The position numbers and the translations under genes were made by a program. A stretch of DNA of 44,011 nucleotides from Deltaproteobacteria bacterium (lineage in GTDB: Bacteria > Desulfobacterota > Desulfobulbia > Desulfobulbales > Desulfurivibrionaceae): NCBI GenBank assembly GCA_026388735.1, contig JAPLJG010000067.1, forward strand, positions 1-44,011, in the 5' to 3' direction. Position 1 is the first letter of the stretch. The number at the start of each line of letters is the position of its first letter. The notes below the pieces were generated by a model. That model searched no databases, had not been told where the DNA came from, and saw only the letters and a program-made list of their open reading frames with translations. Positions 7,895 to 16,941 of this stretch are shown in pieces.

Positions 7895-7930
7895 CACAAA
7901 AAAGCCCGGCGATTGCCGGGCTTTTTTGTG
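7895..7930. terminator. Bidirectional terminator between secB and the pilus operon
   Basis: A perfect 16-bp stem runs from CACAAAAAAGCCCGGC (7895-7910) to GCCGGGCTTTTTTGTG (7915-7930) with the four-base loop GATT. Because the A-run and T-run flank the GC core, it works on both strands, ending secB from the left and the secretin gene from the right. Confidence 0.95.
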
Positions 7931-7948
7931 AAACATAGCAGCGAAAAA

Positions 7949-9676
7949 TCAAAGAATCTTTGGCTGGAGCATTATAACCAGTTCACTTTTCTTGGTATTT
8001 TTTGCCGAATGACTGAAGAGATTGCCGATTATGGGAAGATCGCCAAGGAAGGGAACCTTGGTACTGCCGCCGGTGGAGTCGGCATTGTCAATAAGGCCGC
8101 CAATTACCACCACTTGCCCGCTTTTCACACGAACAGTGGTGTTCATTTCCCGCAGCTTAATCCTGGGAACACCGATTTGCCCCCCCCAACCGACGATATA
8201 ATCAACTTCATTTCCATTGAGCTTTGAAGTGACCGGAGTCAAGTTAAGGATAATTTCATCGTTTTCCATGATGGTTGCAATCACCGACATGCCGATCCCT
8301 GACATGAGGGTTGCCGTTGTGATGCTGTATGTCGTCGAACCTGTGGTGCCATCAACCTTGGATTCAACCTTGTCGATATATTTGACACTGTCACCCGCAG
8401 TGATGAGGCCTGGCTGGCCATTCATGATGCTTAATTTTGGGTTGGCCAATACGTTGGAATGCCCTTGGGTATCCAGAAAATTCAGGGCAACAGAGAAAGG
8501 GTTGCCGGCGATGGCTATATTGCTTACCCCCCGACCTCTCAAGTCGCGGTTTGGATCGTAGATAATGCCGTTACTTATGGAAGCGACAGAAGCAGAGGTT
8601 GTACGCACAGGCGCCAACGCGGCTCCAGTGCCGGAAGGGGTTCCGAACAAGGTGAGACCAATCTCTTTGCCAGAGAGGAAGTTGGTCCAGTCGATACCAC
8701 GGCTTTCAGTATCGTCTATGGACACCTCCACAATTTTAGCCTCGATGGAGATCTGGCGGTAGAGTTCCGATTTCAGGTTATCGAGATATACGGCGATCTT
8801 TTCAACGAGAGGTCTCGGTGCAGTCACCGTAATCAGGCCGATGGGCTTGTCGATGCTGTAATACCCTTTGCCTGCCTGAACATTGCGCTTAGATGTTGTT
8901 GCCGGAGCAGCAGGTGTGGTGGCTGGCGGCTGAGAATAGCCAGTTTGAGCCGCAGCGCCTGTTGCTGTCGTAGTTGTAGCGGGAGAAGGTGAAGTAGTGG
9001 TTTCCTCCCATATTTCAAGCATCTGGTCAATATTTTGCCTGACATTATCCCAAATGTCAAAATCGTTTTTATCGCTGGTAAGCTGGATATTGCCCTTAAC
9101 ACTATTTACAGTTGACCCGCCTCCCAGCACATCCCCGCCGACTCCTGTGGCGTAAGTAGACTTCACAAAGGGCATGGCCACATGGAATTTCCGGGTTTCC
9201 CGGTACTTGACCACGATAGTATTGCCCTGAACCTCATGGAAATAATCCTTTTGCCGGAGGATATTGTCCAGTGATTTGAAAAAGTCGTCCTCTGCCCGGA
9301 TATCCACATCCACCACGGCCATCTGGTCAACATCGCTTGCCCAGCTGATGTTCATACCCTTTAAGGCGGCTAGCCGCTTCATAATGTCGCGCAGCGCCAC
9401 CGGACCGGTATTGGAGGAAATATCGGCGCCAATCGGGATTGTAATGCTTTCGGCATTCCCCGCTCCAATATTCTGGGTAGAACTTTCTCCCAGCATATAA
9501 GCAGGTTTTTGGAAGCGAACCGGCAACTGGCCAGCCTCCAGAGCCTTGGCCTGCTTTGTTGGTGCCGTAGCCTGCGTGGTCGCGGTGTTGACGGCAGGTG
9601 CGCAGGCGGTAGTGAGCAGTAGGCAGATCGTTGCCCAGACAAATAAAGTAACAACGCTTTGAGTTTTCTTTTTCAT
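7949..9676 (-). CDS. Secretin lipoprotein of the type IV pilus locus (PilQ/MshL-like)
   Basis: 575 residues. The N-terminus has a signal sequence ending in a lipobox-like LLLTTAC (Cys25), so a lipid-anchored outer-membrane protein is likely. Residues about 85-170 (LRDIMKRLAALKGMNISWAS, VDVDIRAEDDFFKSL) form an N0/STN-like domain. A Thr/Ala/Pro-rich linker (about 225-270) precedes an N1-like region and the secretin pore domain, which ends in MNTTVRVKSGQVVVIGGLID, VPFLGDLPIIGNLF and KKSELVIMLQPKIL. Secretins form the outer-membrane ring through which the pilus passes. It has no AMIN domain; that module is in the preceding gene, 72 nt upstream. Overall it looks more like MshL than classic PilQ. 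Confidence 0.85.
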   Translation of the reverse strand: MKKKTQSVVTLFVWATICLLLTTACAPAVNTATTQATAPTKQAKALEAGQLPVRFQKPAYMLGESSTQNIGAGNAESITIPIGADISSNTGPVALRDIMKRLAALKGMNISWASDVDQMAVVDVDIRAEDDFFKSLDNILRQKDYFHEVQGNTIVVKYRETRKFHVAMPFVKSTYATGVGGDVLGGGSTVNSVKGNIQLTSDKNDFDIWDNVRQNIDQMLEIWEETTTSPSPATTTTATGAAAQTGYSQPPATTPAAPATTSKRNVQAGKGYYSIDKPIGLITVTAPRPLVEKIAVYLDNLKSELYRQISIEAKIVEVSIDDTESRGIDWTNFLSGKEIGLTLFGTPSGTGAALAPVRTTSASVASISNGIIYDPNRDLRGRGVSNIAIAGNPFSVALNFLDTQGHSNVLANPKLSIMNGQPGLITAGDSVKYIDKVESKVDGTTGSTTYSITTATLMSGIGMSVIATIMENDEIILNLTPVTSKLNGNEVDYIVGWGGQIGVPRIKLREMNTTVRVKSGQVVVIGGLIDNADSTGGSTKVPFLGDLPIIGNLFSHSAKNTKKSELVIMLQPKIL

Positions 9677-9748
9677 GGTGGCAGTCTTTATACTTTTTTG
9701 AGGTGAAAAAAATTTCAGGTAAAAACCGAAAACGCCTCAACCTGTATG

Positions 9749-11845
9749 TTAATTTGCCGCAGCAATTCTTCCCTTGATGAACTGCTGCAAATCTTCTGGC
9801 ACCGTGTAACCGGACAGCAGAACCGCATTGTATGCCGTAACAGCTTGGGCGGAATGGCCAAGTTTGTCAAGAATTCTTGCCTTGGCCACCAGGGTGTCAA
9901 GGGTATCGTCGAACAGTGCTTCATGTCTGGCAAGCAGAGTAAGGGCGCCATTATAACTTTGGTACTCTTCGGCAAAGGAAGCGTAGCTGATCAGCGCTTC
10001 GCTTGCAGGTGTTTCTCCGCTGACGGCCAAGTCAAAGTATGCTTTGGCCGCTTCGGTTTTTTTCATGTTGGCCGAGCCAATGGCAGCCTGGAGGGCTGCT
10101 CCAGAGTTGGCTGGCTCAAGGGTTAGGGTTGCCTTGGCATAGTGCACGGCCTTGGCATTCAGCCCTAACTGGGTAAGGCAGAGCGAAGCGATACGGCTTG
10201 CAAGCTGCGCATTTTCAGGCCAGTTGTTGAAGGCTGATTCGTAGAGCGACAAGGCCTTTTCGAGCTGGCCGCTTTTTTCGGCGGCAGTGGCTTGCTGGAT
10301 GAGGGTTTTCGCTTCAATAACCCCTTTAGGCGTTTCCAGGCGTTGTTTTACGGAGATGGCATCGCCCCCCTTGACGGCAATTGCATCCGTGGCACCCTTT
10401 GGCCAGTGGAATTGTTTGGACTTTGGCGAAATGACGATGGTGTTGAATCGTTCTTCCTTCTGGAGGTCTTTGAGGTTGAGGATAATATCCAGGGCAAAAT
10501 CCCAGGGGATATCGTTGAGCGCAAGAGTCAGGGTACCAGTGACCCCTTCGTCAACAACGATATTTTGTCCGCTTATTTCGCCAAAAAGCCTGAACACGTT
10601 GTGGAGATCAATTTTAAAGAAATCCACGGTGATTTTTTGTTTCTCATATCCTGCGAAGGCAAAGGAATCCGCTTTGCTGGTTTTTTCTGAAGCCTTCTGG
10701 GCAGAGGAGGACGCAACTGCCTTGGCGGTCTTAGGCGGATCCGGAACCAGTTTGGTTGCAATGGTTTTGGGTTTCGCCTTTGTGCTGGTTAACTTGGGAA
10801 CGATCAGCTCCGGGGCGAGTGCCTCGGGGGCAGGGGCTGCAATTTCCTCCGGGGGGGCAATCTCCACAGGCAGCGAAGGAGGAGGTTCAGGCAGTGGGGG
10901 AAGCATTATTGCTTCACGTTGCTTGGACTCTGGTTTTTTGGCCGGACCTTGCTTGAGGAGGCCTGCCACGCTGGGCGCGGCAATGGAGGCCGAAGGCTCA
11001 GCGATCTTGATCAGCAAACCATCGGGTCTGTTTTCCACCTCATAGGTGAACAGCTCCTTAAGGCCGGAATCAAAAACGATGCGAACTGCTGAATTACGTT
11101 GAGCTGCGCGTATTTTTGCCAAGGCTGTCCCAACGGTGTGTTGCAGAGTATTTCCGCGAGGGAGTGCGATGTTGGCAAGATCAAGATACATTCTGTCCGG
11201 GCGGCCGCCGCCTTTAGCGAGATGGGCTTTCTGGAAATTAGTGATCGGCCCATTCGTTTTGATAAAGACTTGGGTCTCGGCCGGATTGGTGGTGTCAATC
11301 TCAATGTCCTGAAGCATTGTGGCCGGATGAGCAGACGGGCTGGCAATGGTTGCGGGTTGCGGCTCCGCTTCGGTTTCGGTTGCCGCCTGCATGAGTTGGG
11401 GAGGCATGGACATTGTCTTTGCAAAGCTGACGACAATATTGTTTCCCTTTCTTTCGATGGTATAGGCCGGATCGCCAGCGAGGTAGATCTCCAGACGGGC
11501 GATAGCTGGTTCTTGATCGGTCAGGGCGATATTTTTAATTTCCTGCACCGGCCCCTGCGGCAGATTGAGCGGTATCGCCGTGGAGTCAAGGAGTTTGGCA
11601 TCGGCGATGTCCAGCACGATCCGCAGGGGATCGAAGAGTTCGTACATCGTATAGGTGGGTGGGGTTTTCCCCTGAACAATCAGCTGCAAGCCATCGGCTG
11701 TCTGATCAAGGGTAATGCCTGATATTGTGTAGGCCGCCTTTGTTTGGGGGGCGGCCTTTTGGGCAAACGTTGTCCCGGTCAAAAGAAAACAGAATATCAT
11801 CAGCCCGGCAGAGATACATTTCAGGCGGGTAATAAGGGGCGTCAT
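9749..11845 (-). CDS. AMIN-STN-TPR protein, secretin-less PilQ-like component
   Basis: 698 residues. A signal peptide ends near residue 28 (LLTGTTFA). Two AMIN domains follow, about 40-146 (PLRIVLDIADAKLLDS) and 180-285 (RMYLDLANIALPRG); these bind peptidoglycan in PilQ proteins. After a Pro/Ala-rich linker comes an STN domain at about 405-480 (KITVDFFKIDLHNVFRLFGE, then NDIPWDFALDIIL), which in PilQ leads into the secretin. Here the secretin domain is absent and TPR-like helices fill the C-terminus (about 515-698: SLYESAFNNWPENAQLASRI). Its start overlaps the pilP stop (TAATG). It probably anchors the secretin encoded next to the cell wall; a pilotin-like role for the TPRs is speculation. 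Confidence 0.8.
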   Translation of the reverse strand: MTPLITRLKCISAGLMIFCFLLTGTTFAQKAAPQTKAAYTISGITLDQTADGLQLIVQGKTPPTYTMYELFDPLRIVLDIADAKLLDSTAIPLNLPQGPVQEIKNIALTDQEPAIARLEIYLAGDPAYTIERKGNNIVVSFAKTMSMPPQLMQAATETEAEPQPATIASPSAHPATMLQDIEIDTTNPAETQVFIKTNGPITNFQKAHLAKGGGRPDRMYLDLANIALPRGNTLQHTVGTALAKIRAAQRNSAVRIVFDSGLKELFTYEVENRPDGLLIKIAEPSASIAAPSVAGLLKQGPAKKPESKQREAIMLPPLPEPPPSLPVEIAPPEEIAAPAPEALAPELIVPKLTSTKAKPKTIATKLVPDPPKTAKAVASSSAQKASEKTSKADSFAFAGYEKQKITVDFFKIDLHNVFRLFGEISGQNIVVDEGVTGTLTLALNDIPWDFALDIILNLKDLQKEERFNTIVISPKSKQFHWPKGATDAIAVKGGDAISVKQRLETPKGVIEAKTLIQQATAAEKSGQLEKALSLYESAFNNWPENAQLASRIASLCLTQLGLNAKAVHYAKATLTLEPANSGAALQAAIGSANMKKTEAAKAYFDLAVSGETPASEALISYASFAEEYQSYNGALTLLARHEALFDDTLDTLVAKARILDKLGHSAQAVTAYNAVLLSGYTVPEDLQQFIKGRIAAAN

Positions 11846-12369
11846 TATTTTTCTCCCTCTTTGCTTAAGATCATCTCAATTTTTCGGGATGTGCGTTCAC
11901 CGGTCACACCTTTAAGTGATTGCTCGATGATTACCTTGTCGTGGGCTATTTGTATGACTTCGCCTTTTTCCCCAACTTTTGTGCCCTTGCGGAGCACATA
12001 GCCAATGCCGGAGGAATCTTGCACCATGGCCAGTAACCCGCGCTTGCCGGAAACAATGGCGACCAGGGTCAACTGGGCTGGTTCAAATTTTTGTGTTCCC
12101 GTCAATTCGGCCTTGGCCTTGGCTTCGGCTTTCATGATTTCCTGGGTGAGAAACGGGAAAAATGGGTCTGGTCTTTCTCGGTTATAGACAAAAGGCGGTG
12201 GTTGCCCGTTGGCAAGGGCTGTTTCCAACGCTTGGGCCGGATTGGCAGTGGCGTTTGGCGTGATAGTCTCGGGCTGGGCAGAAGCAGCATCCCATGCGCC
12301 CAGACAGGACACGCTTGCAACAAGGGCGACCGCGAGGAAGATATTTTTTGAATACACGCTGTTTATCAT
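11845..12369 (-). CDS. pilP: Type IV pilus assembly protein PilP
   Basis: 174 residues with an N-terminal signal segment (NIFLAVALVASVSCLGAW). The DPFFPFL motif in the middle and the C-terminal beta domain (PAQLTLVAIVSGKRGLLAMV, then YVLRKGTKVGEKGEVIQI) are the PilP homology region. PilP links the inner-membrane PilNO complex to the secretin across the periplasm. In most species it is a lipoprotein; here the Cys in VSVSC does not make a good lipobox, so ordinary signal cleavage is possible. Fourth gene of the pilMNOP series. Confidence 0.87.
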   Translation of the reverse strand: MINSVYSKNIFLAVALVASVSCLGAWDAASAQPETITPNATANPAQALETALANGQPPPFVYNRERPDPFFPFLTQEIMKAEAKAKAELTGTQKFEPAQLTLVAIVSGKRGLLAMVQDSSGIGYVLRKGTKVGEKGEVIQIAHDKVIIEQSLKGVTGERTSRKIEMILSKEGEK

Positions 12370-12405
12370 GATGAGTGGTTCTCGTAATTTCGTGGTGCGT
12401 ACTTG

Positions 12406-13068
12406 TTACTTCTTCCCTTTTGTATCTTTTGCGTTGGCTGCAATTTCAGCGGGGTCGAGAAAGCGATAGGTGACAAGCTGAAAGGTTGAATTCAGGATCA
12501 TTTCTCCACCCAGCTGCTTGGGAGAATCCATCTTGATGTTGTTTACGGAGACAACCCGGGGCAGCTTGCTGATCTTGTCAAGAAAGATGCCCACATTATG
12601 GTATGAGCCCTGCACTCCGATATCAACTGGAATTTCCGCATAAAATTGCTGCGGTTTTTCGGCAAGCGGCTTGAAGGAGAGAACGTCGAGGCCAGATGCG
12701 GTTGCCTGCCCGGAAATGGTGGACAGGAGCGAGGGGATTTCTTTTTCATCGGGCAGTAATAGGGATGCCTCGGCAAACTGCCGTTGCACTTCCGCCATTT
12801 CCGCCTTGTGTTTTTCAAGGTCGGCGGCGATTTTTTTTACTTTTCGGATTTCCTCTTCGATGCCGGCTTTTTGTGTTTCAAGGGTTTTTATTTCGCTGGT
12901 TTTTGGGGAGTAGGCAAGGAAAAAGAAGGCTACGCACGGCAGGATGCAGGCCGCGACGGCGATCAGCATCTTTTGCTTCATGTCAAGCCGGCTTACCTTG
13001 CTGTCGAGAAACTTCTCAAGGCCAGCCTGGATTTTTTGTATGTCAAGCGCCATTGCTTCTCCCGCCAA
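12406..13068 (-). CDS. pilO: Type IV pilus inner-membrane protein PilO
   Basis: 220 residues. One transmembrane helix near 30-50 (MLIAVAACILPCVAFFFLAY) is followed by a coiled coil (about 55-105, rich in Glu/Lys: EEIRKVKKIAADLEKHKAEM) and a ferredoxin-like domain with the family motif YAEIPVDIGVQGSYHNVGIF. PilO pairs with PilN to form the inner-membrane alignment complex of the pilus machine. The start is 5 nt after the pilN stop codon; an internal ATG at 13053 is possible. No anomalies are seen. Confidence 0.9.
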   Translation of the reverse strand: MAGEAMALDIQKIQAGLEKFLDSKVSRLDMKQKMLIAVAACILPCVAFFFLAYSPKTSEIKTLETQKAGIEEEIRKVKKIAADLEKHKAEMAEVQRQFAEASLLLPDEKEIPSLLSTISGQATASGLDVLSFKPLAEKPQQFYAEIPVDIGVQGSYHNVGIFLDKISKLPRVVSVNNIKMDSPKQLGGEMILNSTFQLVTYRFLDPAEIAANAKDTKGKK

Positions 13069-13073
13069 AGGTG

Positions 13074-13625
13074 TTAACTGTTTGGTACGACAACATTTAT
13101 TGTAAGAGAAAAAGATTTCAGCTTCTGCTTGGCAACGTCCGTCTGCGCAGAACTGGTCAATTCCGTTTTTTCAAAATATTCAGAGGCTTCCAGCTGCTGC
13201 ATGTATTGGGCAATGGTTTCGTTATCCAGGGCTATGCCTTGTAGCTGTAAGCGTCCGGCGGACTGTTGCAGGGAGGTGAGCCACATACGGCTGGTCGGGG
13301 TGCGTGACGCCACTTCATCGAGGACGCGCACCGTAACCTGGGAGCTGGCCTGGAGTTTTTTTATGGAGTCCAGCTTTTGCTCCACCATCTCCTTCTCTTT
13401 TTTCAGGGTATCGATCTGTTTCAGAATGGGTTGGTACGACTGCTTTTTTTGCTCAAGCGCAACAAGCTCTTCTTGGAGGCTGGTAATCTTTCCTGCCAAG
13501 ACAAACCAGCCGATAACAAGGACGAGCAACACCAGAACAAGGGCGCCTGAAAACCCCAGAAGCTCGGTTTTCAGGCGCGCGCTTTTTTTCAGCTGCCGGA
13601 TCGGCAGGAGGTTGATGCGGATCAT
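13074..13625 (-). CDS. pilN: Type IV pilus inner-membrane protein PilN
   Basis: 183 residues. The N-terminus MIRINLLPIR is the conserved cytoplasmic INLLP motif that docks into PilM. It is followed by a transmembrane helix (ALVLVLLVLVIGWFVLAG, about 30-47), a coiled coil (EELVALEQKKQSYQPILKQI) and a ferredoxin-like domain. The start codon lies 5 nt after the pilM stop, so the genes are closely coupled. The protein connects the actin-like PilM to PilO and PilP. Confidence 0.93.
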   Translation of the reverse strand: MIRINLLPIRQLKKSARLKTELLGFSGALVLVLLVLVIGWFVLAGKITSLQEELVALEQKKQSYQPILKQIDTLKKEKEMVEQKLDSIKKLQASSQVTVRVLDEVASRTPTSRMWLTSLQQSAGRLQLQGIALDNETIAQYMQQLEASEYFEKTELTSSAQTDVAKQKLKSFSLTINVVVPNS

Positions 13626-13630
13626 GGCGG

Positions 13631-14728
13631 TTAGACCTCCACCGGCCTTGTTGCCAGGCCAGCAGCAAGGGTCATTTCAGGAGCAATACTTTTCAGATAG
13701 GCGGGATCAATGGTTCTGCTATCCACAGATGCTTGCTTGAAGGGGTTGAAAATTTCCACAGCGATATCGGTCTCTTTCTTAAAGAACTCGGTAAGTCCCT
13801 GTATTTTCGCACCGCCACCGCTCAGAATAATTTTTGAAATCGTTTCGTCCGGGTGATTGGAATAATAAAAATCAATGGCCCGCTTTACCTCTGTTACCCA
13901 CTGGCTACAGGTATTTGCAAAAAGGCCTTCAAGCTCCTCCCGCTTTTCTTTAGAAACGATGTCTCCCGTTTTCAGGGCCTCCGCCTCTTCAAAGCTGACC
14001 CCAAAAAGATGTTCTATCTGCTCGGTCAACTGTCGGCTACCCAGGACAACGTCTCTGGCCAGAATAGAAGAACCATGGGAGATGATATTAATGTTCATTT
14101 TTGAGGCGCCAATATCCACCAGGGCGACATTGTCTGCCATGCTAAAATTTGCCTCAAAGGCGTTTTCCAGGGCAAAGGCATCCACGTCAACAACAACCGG
14201 TTGGAGGCCTGCCGCCCGCAACATGTTGAGATATCCGTCTACGACTTCTCGTTTGGCGGCAACCAGCATGACATCTGTGCGGTCTTCGGTGGCGGTATTG
14301 GTTTTGAGATCCTGAAAATCCAGATAGACGTCTTCAATGTCGAAGGGGATATACTGCTCCGCCTCTGATTCGATGTGTTTTTCCAGCTCCTCTTCGGTCA
14401 TCACCGCCAGATTTATTTTTTTGACGATGACGGAGTATCCCGAAATGGAGATGGCGACTTTTTTATTCTTGATTTTCAGATTGTTGACCAGAGAGGTGAT
14501 GACCTTGCCAACGGCCGCAGGGTCTTGTAAGGCACCGTCCTCAAGAGAGTCGGGGGGGAGCAGGGCGCTACCCAGGGCCACGAGTTCATAGCCGTTGCCC
14601 TTTTCGGCCATCTCACAGATCTTCACGGCATGGGAGCCAATATCAAGGCCGACGGAAAGGGTTTGCCTTTTGAAAAAAGGGAGATGCAAGGATGGCAATT
14701 GTAATTTTTTGAAAGCGGATTTGCCCAT
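13631..14728 (-). CDS. pilM: Type IV pilus actin-like ATPase PilM
   Basis: 365 residues. Actin/FtsA-fold motifs are VGLDIGSHAVKICEM (phosphate 1, near residue 27), VALVDIGASKMNINII (phosphate 2) and KIILSGGGAKIQGLTEFF (adenosine motif). PilM is a cytoplasmic ring that binds the PilN INLLP tail and couples the pilus motor to the envelope complex. First gene of the operon; GGGGAG precedes its ATG. No pilA, pilB, pilC or pilT gene is in this window, so the motor and pilin genes must be elsewhere. Confidence 0.93.
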   Translation of the reverse strand: MGKSAFKKLQLPSLHLPFFKRQTLSVGLDIGSHAVKICEMAEKGNGYELVALGSALLPPDSLEDGALQDPAAVGKVITSLVNNLKIKNKKVAISISGYSVIVKKINLAVMTEEELEKHIESEAEQYIPFDIEDVYLDFQDLKTNTATEDRTDVMLVAAKREVVDGYLNMLRAAGLQPVVVDVDAFALENAFEANFSMADNVALVDIGASKMNINIISHGSSILARDVVLGSRQLTEQIEHLFGVSFEEAEALKTGDIVSKEKREELEGLFANTCSQWVTEVKRAIDFYYSNHPDETISKIILSGGGAKIQGLTEFFKKETDIAVEIFNPFKQASVDSRTIDPAYLKSIAPEMTLAAGLATRPVEV

Positions 14729-15201
14729 GAGCTCCCCGTGACCAAGATTTTCTGGCGGTACACTTCCGCAAACCGACTATCGGCTCTTGCGCGGAATACT
14801 TTCTAACTGCGCTTGGTGATTATAATTTCAGCTATTTAATTGCATTAGAGACACAAAAGAAACATGGTGTCAAGAATAAAGTAAGCGATAGATTGTGGAT
14901 TTTTCTCATAAAAATTAGGTAATTGAAGTGATGGTCAGGGTAATGGTTGGCCGAAAAAACCTATAAATACCATTATGTTGTGTTTTCTATAAATGGTTGC
15001 TACTACATGTGGTTCGTACTTCTGGAAATAATTCAAGATTATTACGGGAGGTAATTCAGAGAATTTCTGGCCAGCCGCATTCAGCCCCTTGTATTTATTT
15101 CGCTCTTCGCTTATTTTGTGGCAACCTTTCTGGGTGATGGGCCTGTCGCTGGGCGGCTCTTGTTTTCCCTGGATGAACAGATTGCGAGACGAGGATCAAG
15201 C
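14729..15201. promoter_or_regulatory. Divergent intergenic region between pilM and lepB
   Basis: About 470 nt with no recognisable gene. It is AT-rich compared with its surroundings. On the minus strand a TATAAT (plus-strand ATTATA at 14819-14824) lies about 90 nt upstream of pilM and could be its -10 box, but the -35 region is poor. No sigma-54 promoter was recognised. The frame of lepB is open back to a GTG at 15118, but nothing upstream of 15202 resembles the family. No RNA gene was recognised. Confidence 0.35.
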
Positions 15202-15819
15202 GTGTTGAAGAAAACTCCTGGCATGGAAAAATCTGTTGTGCGTGAATATACCGAGGCAATCGTTATTGCCTTGGTGCTTGCATTTTTCATCAGAACCTTT
15301 GTGGTGCAGGCTTTCAAAATCCCCTCCGGGTCCATGATTCCAACCTTGCTGGTTGGCGACCACATCCTGGTCAATAAATTTGGCTATGGCGTCAAAAACC
15401 CACTGACTGGGGCCGCCTGGATCGCCGTGGGAGACCCCAAGCGGCATGATGTCATTGTTTTCAAGTACCCGCAAAACCCGTCCCAGGATTTTATCAAGCG
15501 GGTTGTGGGGGTTGCCGGGGATCGGGTTGAGGTTGTGCGCAAAAAGGTGTTTGTCAATGGAGAACCTTTTGTGGAGCCCAACGCCGTGAATCTGGACGCG
15601 GAGGTTCTTCCTTCTCCCAGAGACAATATGGCGCTGGTAACCGTGCCTCCCGGTTCTGTTTTTGTCATGGGGGATAACCGAGATAACAGCCACGACAGCC
15701 GATTCTGGGGATTTGTTAATCTCAAAGCCATTAGGGGCAAGGCCTTTATGTTGTACTGGTCATGGGACAGTGCAGATTTTACGGTGCGCTGGAGTCGGCT
15801 TGGAAAAATAATTCCTTAA
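15202..15819 (+). CDS. lepB: Signal peptidase I
   Basis: About 205 residues. A single N-terminal membrane anchor (TEAIVIALVLAFFIRTFVVQ) leads into the catalytic serine motif PSGSMIPTLLVGD. The catalytic lysine lies in DFIKRVVGVAGDRVE, and the GDNRDNSHDSRFWGFV box is complete. It removes signal peptides from exported proteins at the outer face of the inner membrane. GTG 15202 with GAGG at 15191-15194 is preferred; the frame also allows GTG 15118 (233 residues) and ATG 15223. The second membrane helix of the E. coli enzyme is lacking, as is common. Confidence 0.93.
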   Translation: MLKKTPGMEKSVVREYTEAIVIALVLAFFIRTFVVQAFKIPSGSMIPTLLVGDHILVNKFGYGVKNPLTGAAWIAVGDPKRHDVIVFKYPQNPSQDFIKRVVGVAGDRVEVVRKKVFVNGEPFVEPNAVNLDAEVLPSPRDNMALVTVPPGSVFVMGDNRDNSHDSRFWGFVNLKAIRGKAFMLYWSWDSADFTVRWSRLGKIIP

Positions 15820-15860
15820 GCCGTTGTTCGGAAATAACCGTATCATTGAAATGCCGTGAC

Positions 15861-15923
15861 CGGCATAAGGAGCCGTAACGAAATGGTCAGAAACGTAATA
15901 GTTATTTCGTAACGGCTCCTAAA
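15861..15923. repeat. 63-bp palindromic repeat, copy 2
   Basis: Partner of 7201-7263, same orientation. Here the stem is nearly perfect: AGGAGCCGTAACGAAAT (15868-15884) pairs with ATTTCGTAACGGCTCCT (15904-15920) with one A:A mismatch in the middle. It lies between lepB and pyrB. Because it follows lepB by about 40 nt and ends with a run of A, it might also act as a transcription barrier, although there is no proper T-tract. Confidence 0.7.
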
Positions 15924-16007
15924 AAAGTTCTGGACCAAAGGCGACCGTTTTTTCTATTCTGAATCGATGCGGCGTCAACCCCTCATAATTTTCACGGAAA
16001 GAATCGT

Positions 16008-16940
16008 ATGACTTCCGAGTACCGATTCACCCATAAGCATGTCCTGGGGCTTGCCGATTTCTCCGTGGAAGATATTCAGGCTGTTTTGCAGACCGCAGAA
16101 TCGTTTAAGGAAATTTCCTCCCGTGCCATAAAAAAAGTCCCTACCCTCCGCGGCAAAACCATTATCAATTTTTTCTTTGAGCCCAGCACCCGGACCCGTC
16201 TTTCCTTTGAGGTTGCCGCAAAGCGCATGAGCGCGGATACCTTCAACATCTCCAATTCGGGCAGCAGCACGGTGAAGGGGGAAACCCTCATTGACACCGC
16301 CCGCAATCTCGCCGCCATGAATCCGGACTGCATCATCCTCCGACATCCTCGATCAGGGTCGGCCCGTCTGCTGGCCGATCATATCAATGCCTCCGTGATC
16401 AATGCCGGGGACGGAACCCATGAGCATCCCAGTCAGGGCCTTCTCGACCTGATGACGGTGCGGGAAGCCAAGGGCGGGATCGCGGGGTTGAAGATCGCCA
16501 TTATTGGCGATATCGCCCACAGCCGGGTGGCGCACTCCAATATCATCGGGTTTTCTAAGATGGGGGCGTCGGTCACCGTAAGTGGCCCGGCGACGCTTAT
16601 CCCTCCCGGCATCGAGGAGCTGGGTGCCCGGGTTAGCCGGAGCGTGATGGAGGCGGTCGACGGAGCCGATGTGATCATGGCCCTGCGGATTCAAAAAGAA
16701 CGCCAGCAGGACCCACTGTTCCCGTCTCTTCGGGAATATGCGAAATTCTTTGGCGTTTCCCAAAAGGTGGCGGACGCAGCCTCGCCCGAAGCGATTATTA
16801 TGCACCCCGGTCCGATAAATCGTGGGGTTGAGCTTGATCCCAAGCTTGCCGATGGCAGCCGGTCGGTGATTTTGGAGCAGGTTACCAATGGGGTGGCTGT
16901 GCGGATGGCCTTGCTGTATCTGATAATGGGAGGCGATTAA
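16008..16940 (+). CDS. pyrB: Aspartate carbamoyltransferase catalytic subunit
   Basis: 310 residues. [19 protein letters not shown] (carbamoyl phosphate binding), [17 protein letters not shown] and [16 protein letters not shown] are intact. It makes carbamoyl aspartate, the first committed step of pyrimidine synthesis. No pyrI regulatory gene is adjacent. The stop codon is separated by 1 nt from the start of pyrC, so the two genes form a tight operon. The non-regulated PyrB-PyrC type that assembles with dihydroorotase is possible given this pairing, but this is inference. Confidence 0.96.
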   Translation: MTSEYRFTHKHVLGLADFSVEDIQAVLQTAESFKEISSRAIKKVPTLRGKTIINFFFEPSTRTRLSFEVAAKRMSADTFNISNSGSSTVKGETLIDTARNLAAMNPDCIILRHPRSGSARLLADHINASVINAGDGTHEHPSQGLLDLMTVREAKGGIAGLKIAIIGDIAHSRVAHSNIIGFSKMGASVTVSGPATLIPPGIEELGARVSRSVMEAVDGADVIMALRIQKERQQDPLFPSLREYAKFFGVSQKVADAASPEAIIMHPGPINRGVELDPKLADGSRSVILEQVTNGVAVRMALLYLIMGGD

Positions 16941-16941
16941 C

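Noticed and set aside
14729-15201. A 6S RNA or riboswitch in the pilM-lepB gap
   Set aside because: No long paired structure or conserved riboswitch motif was recognised by eye.
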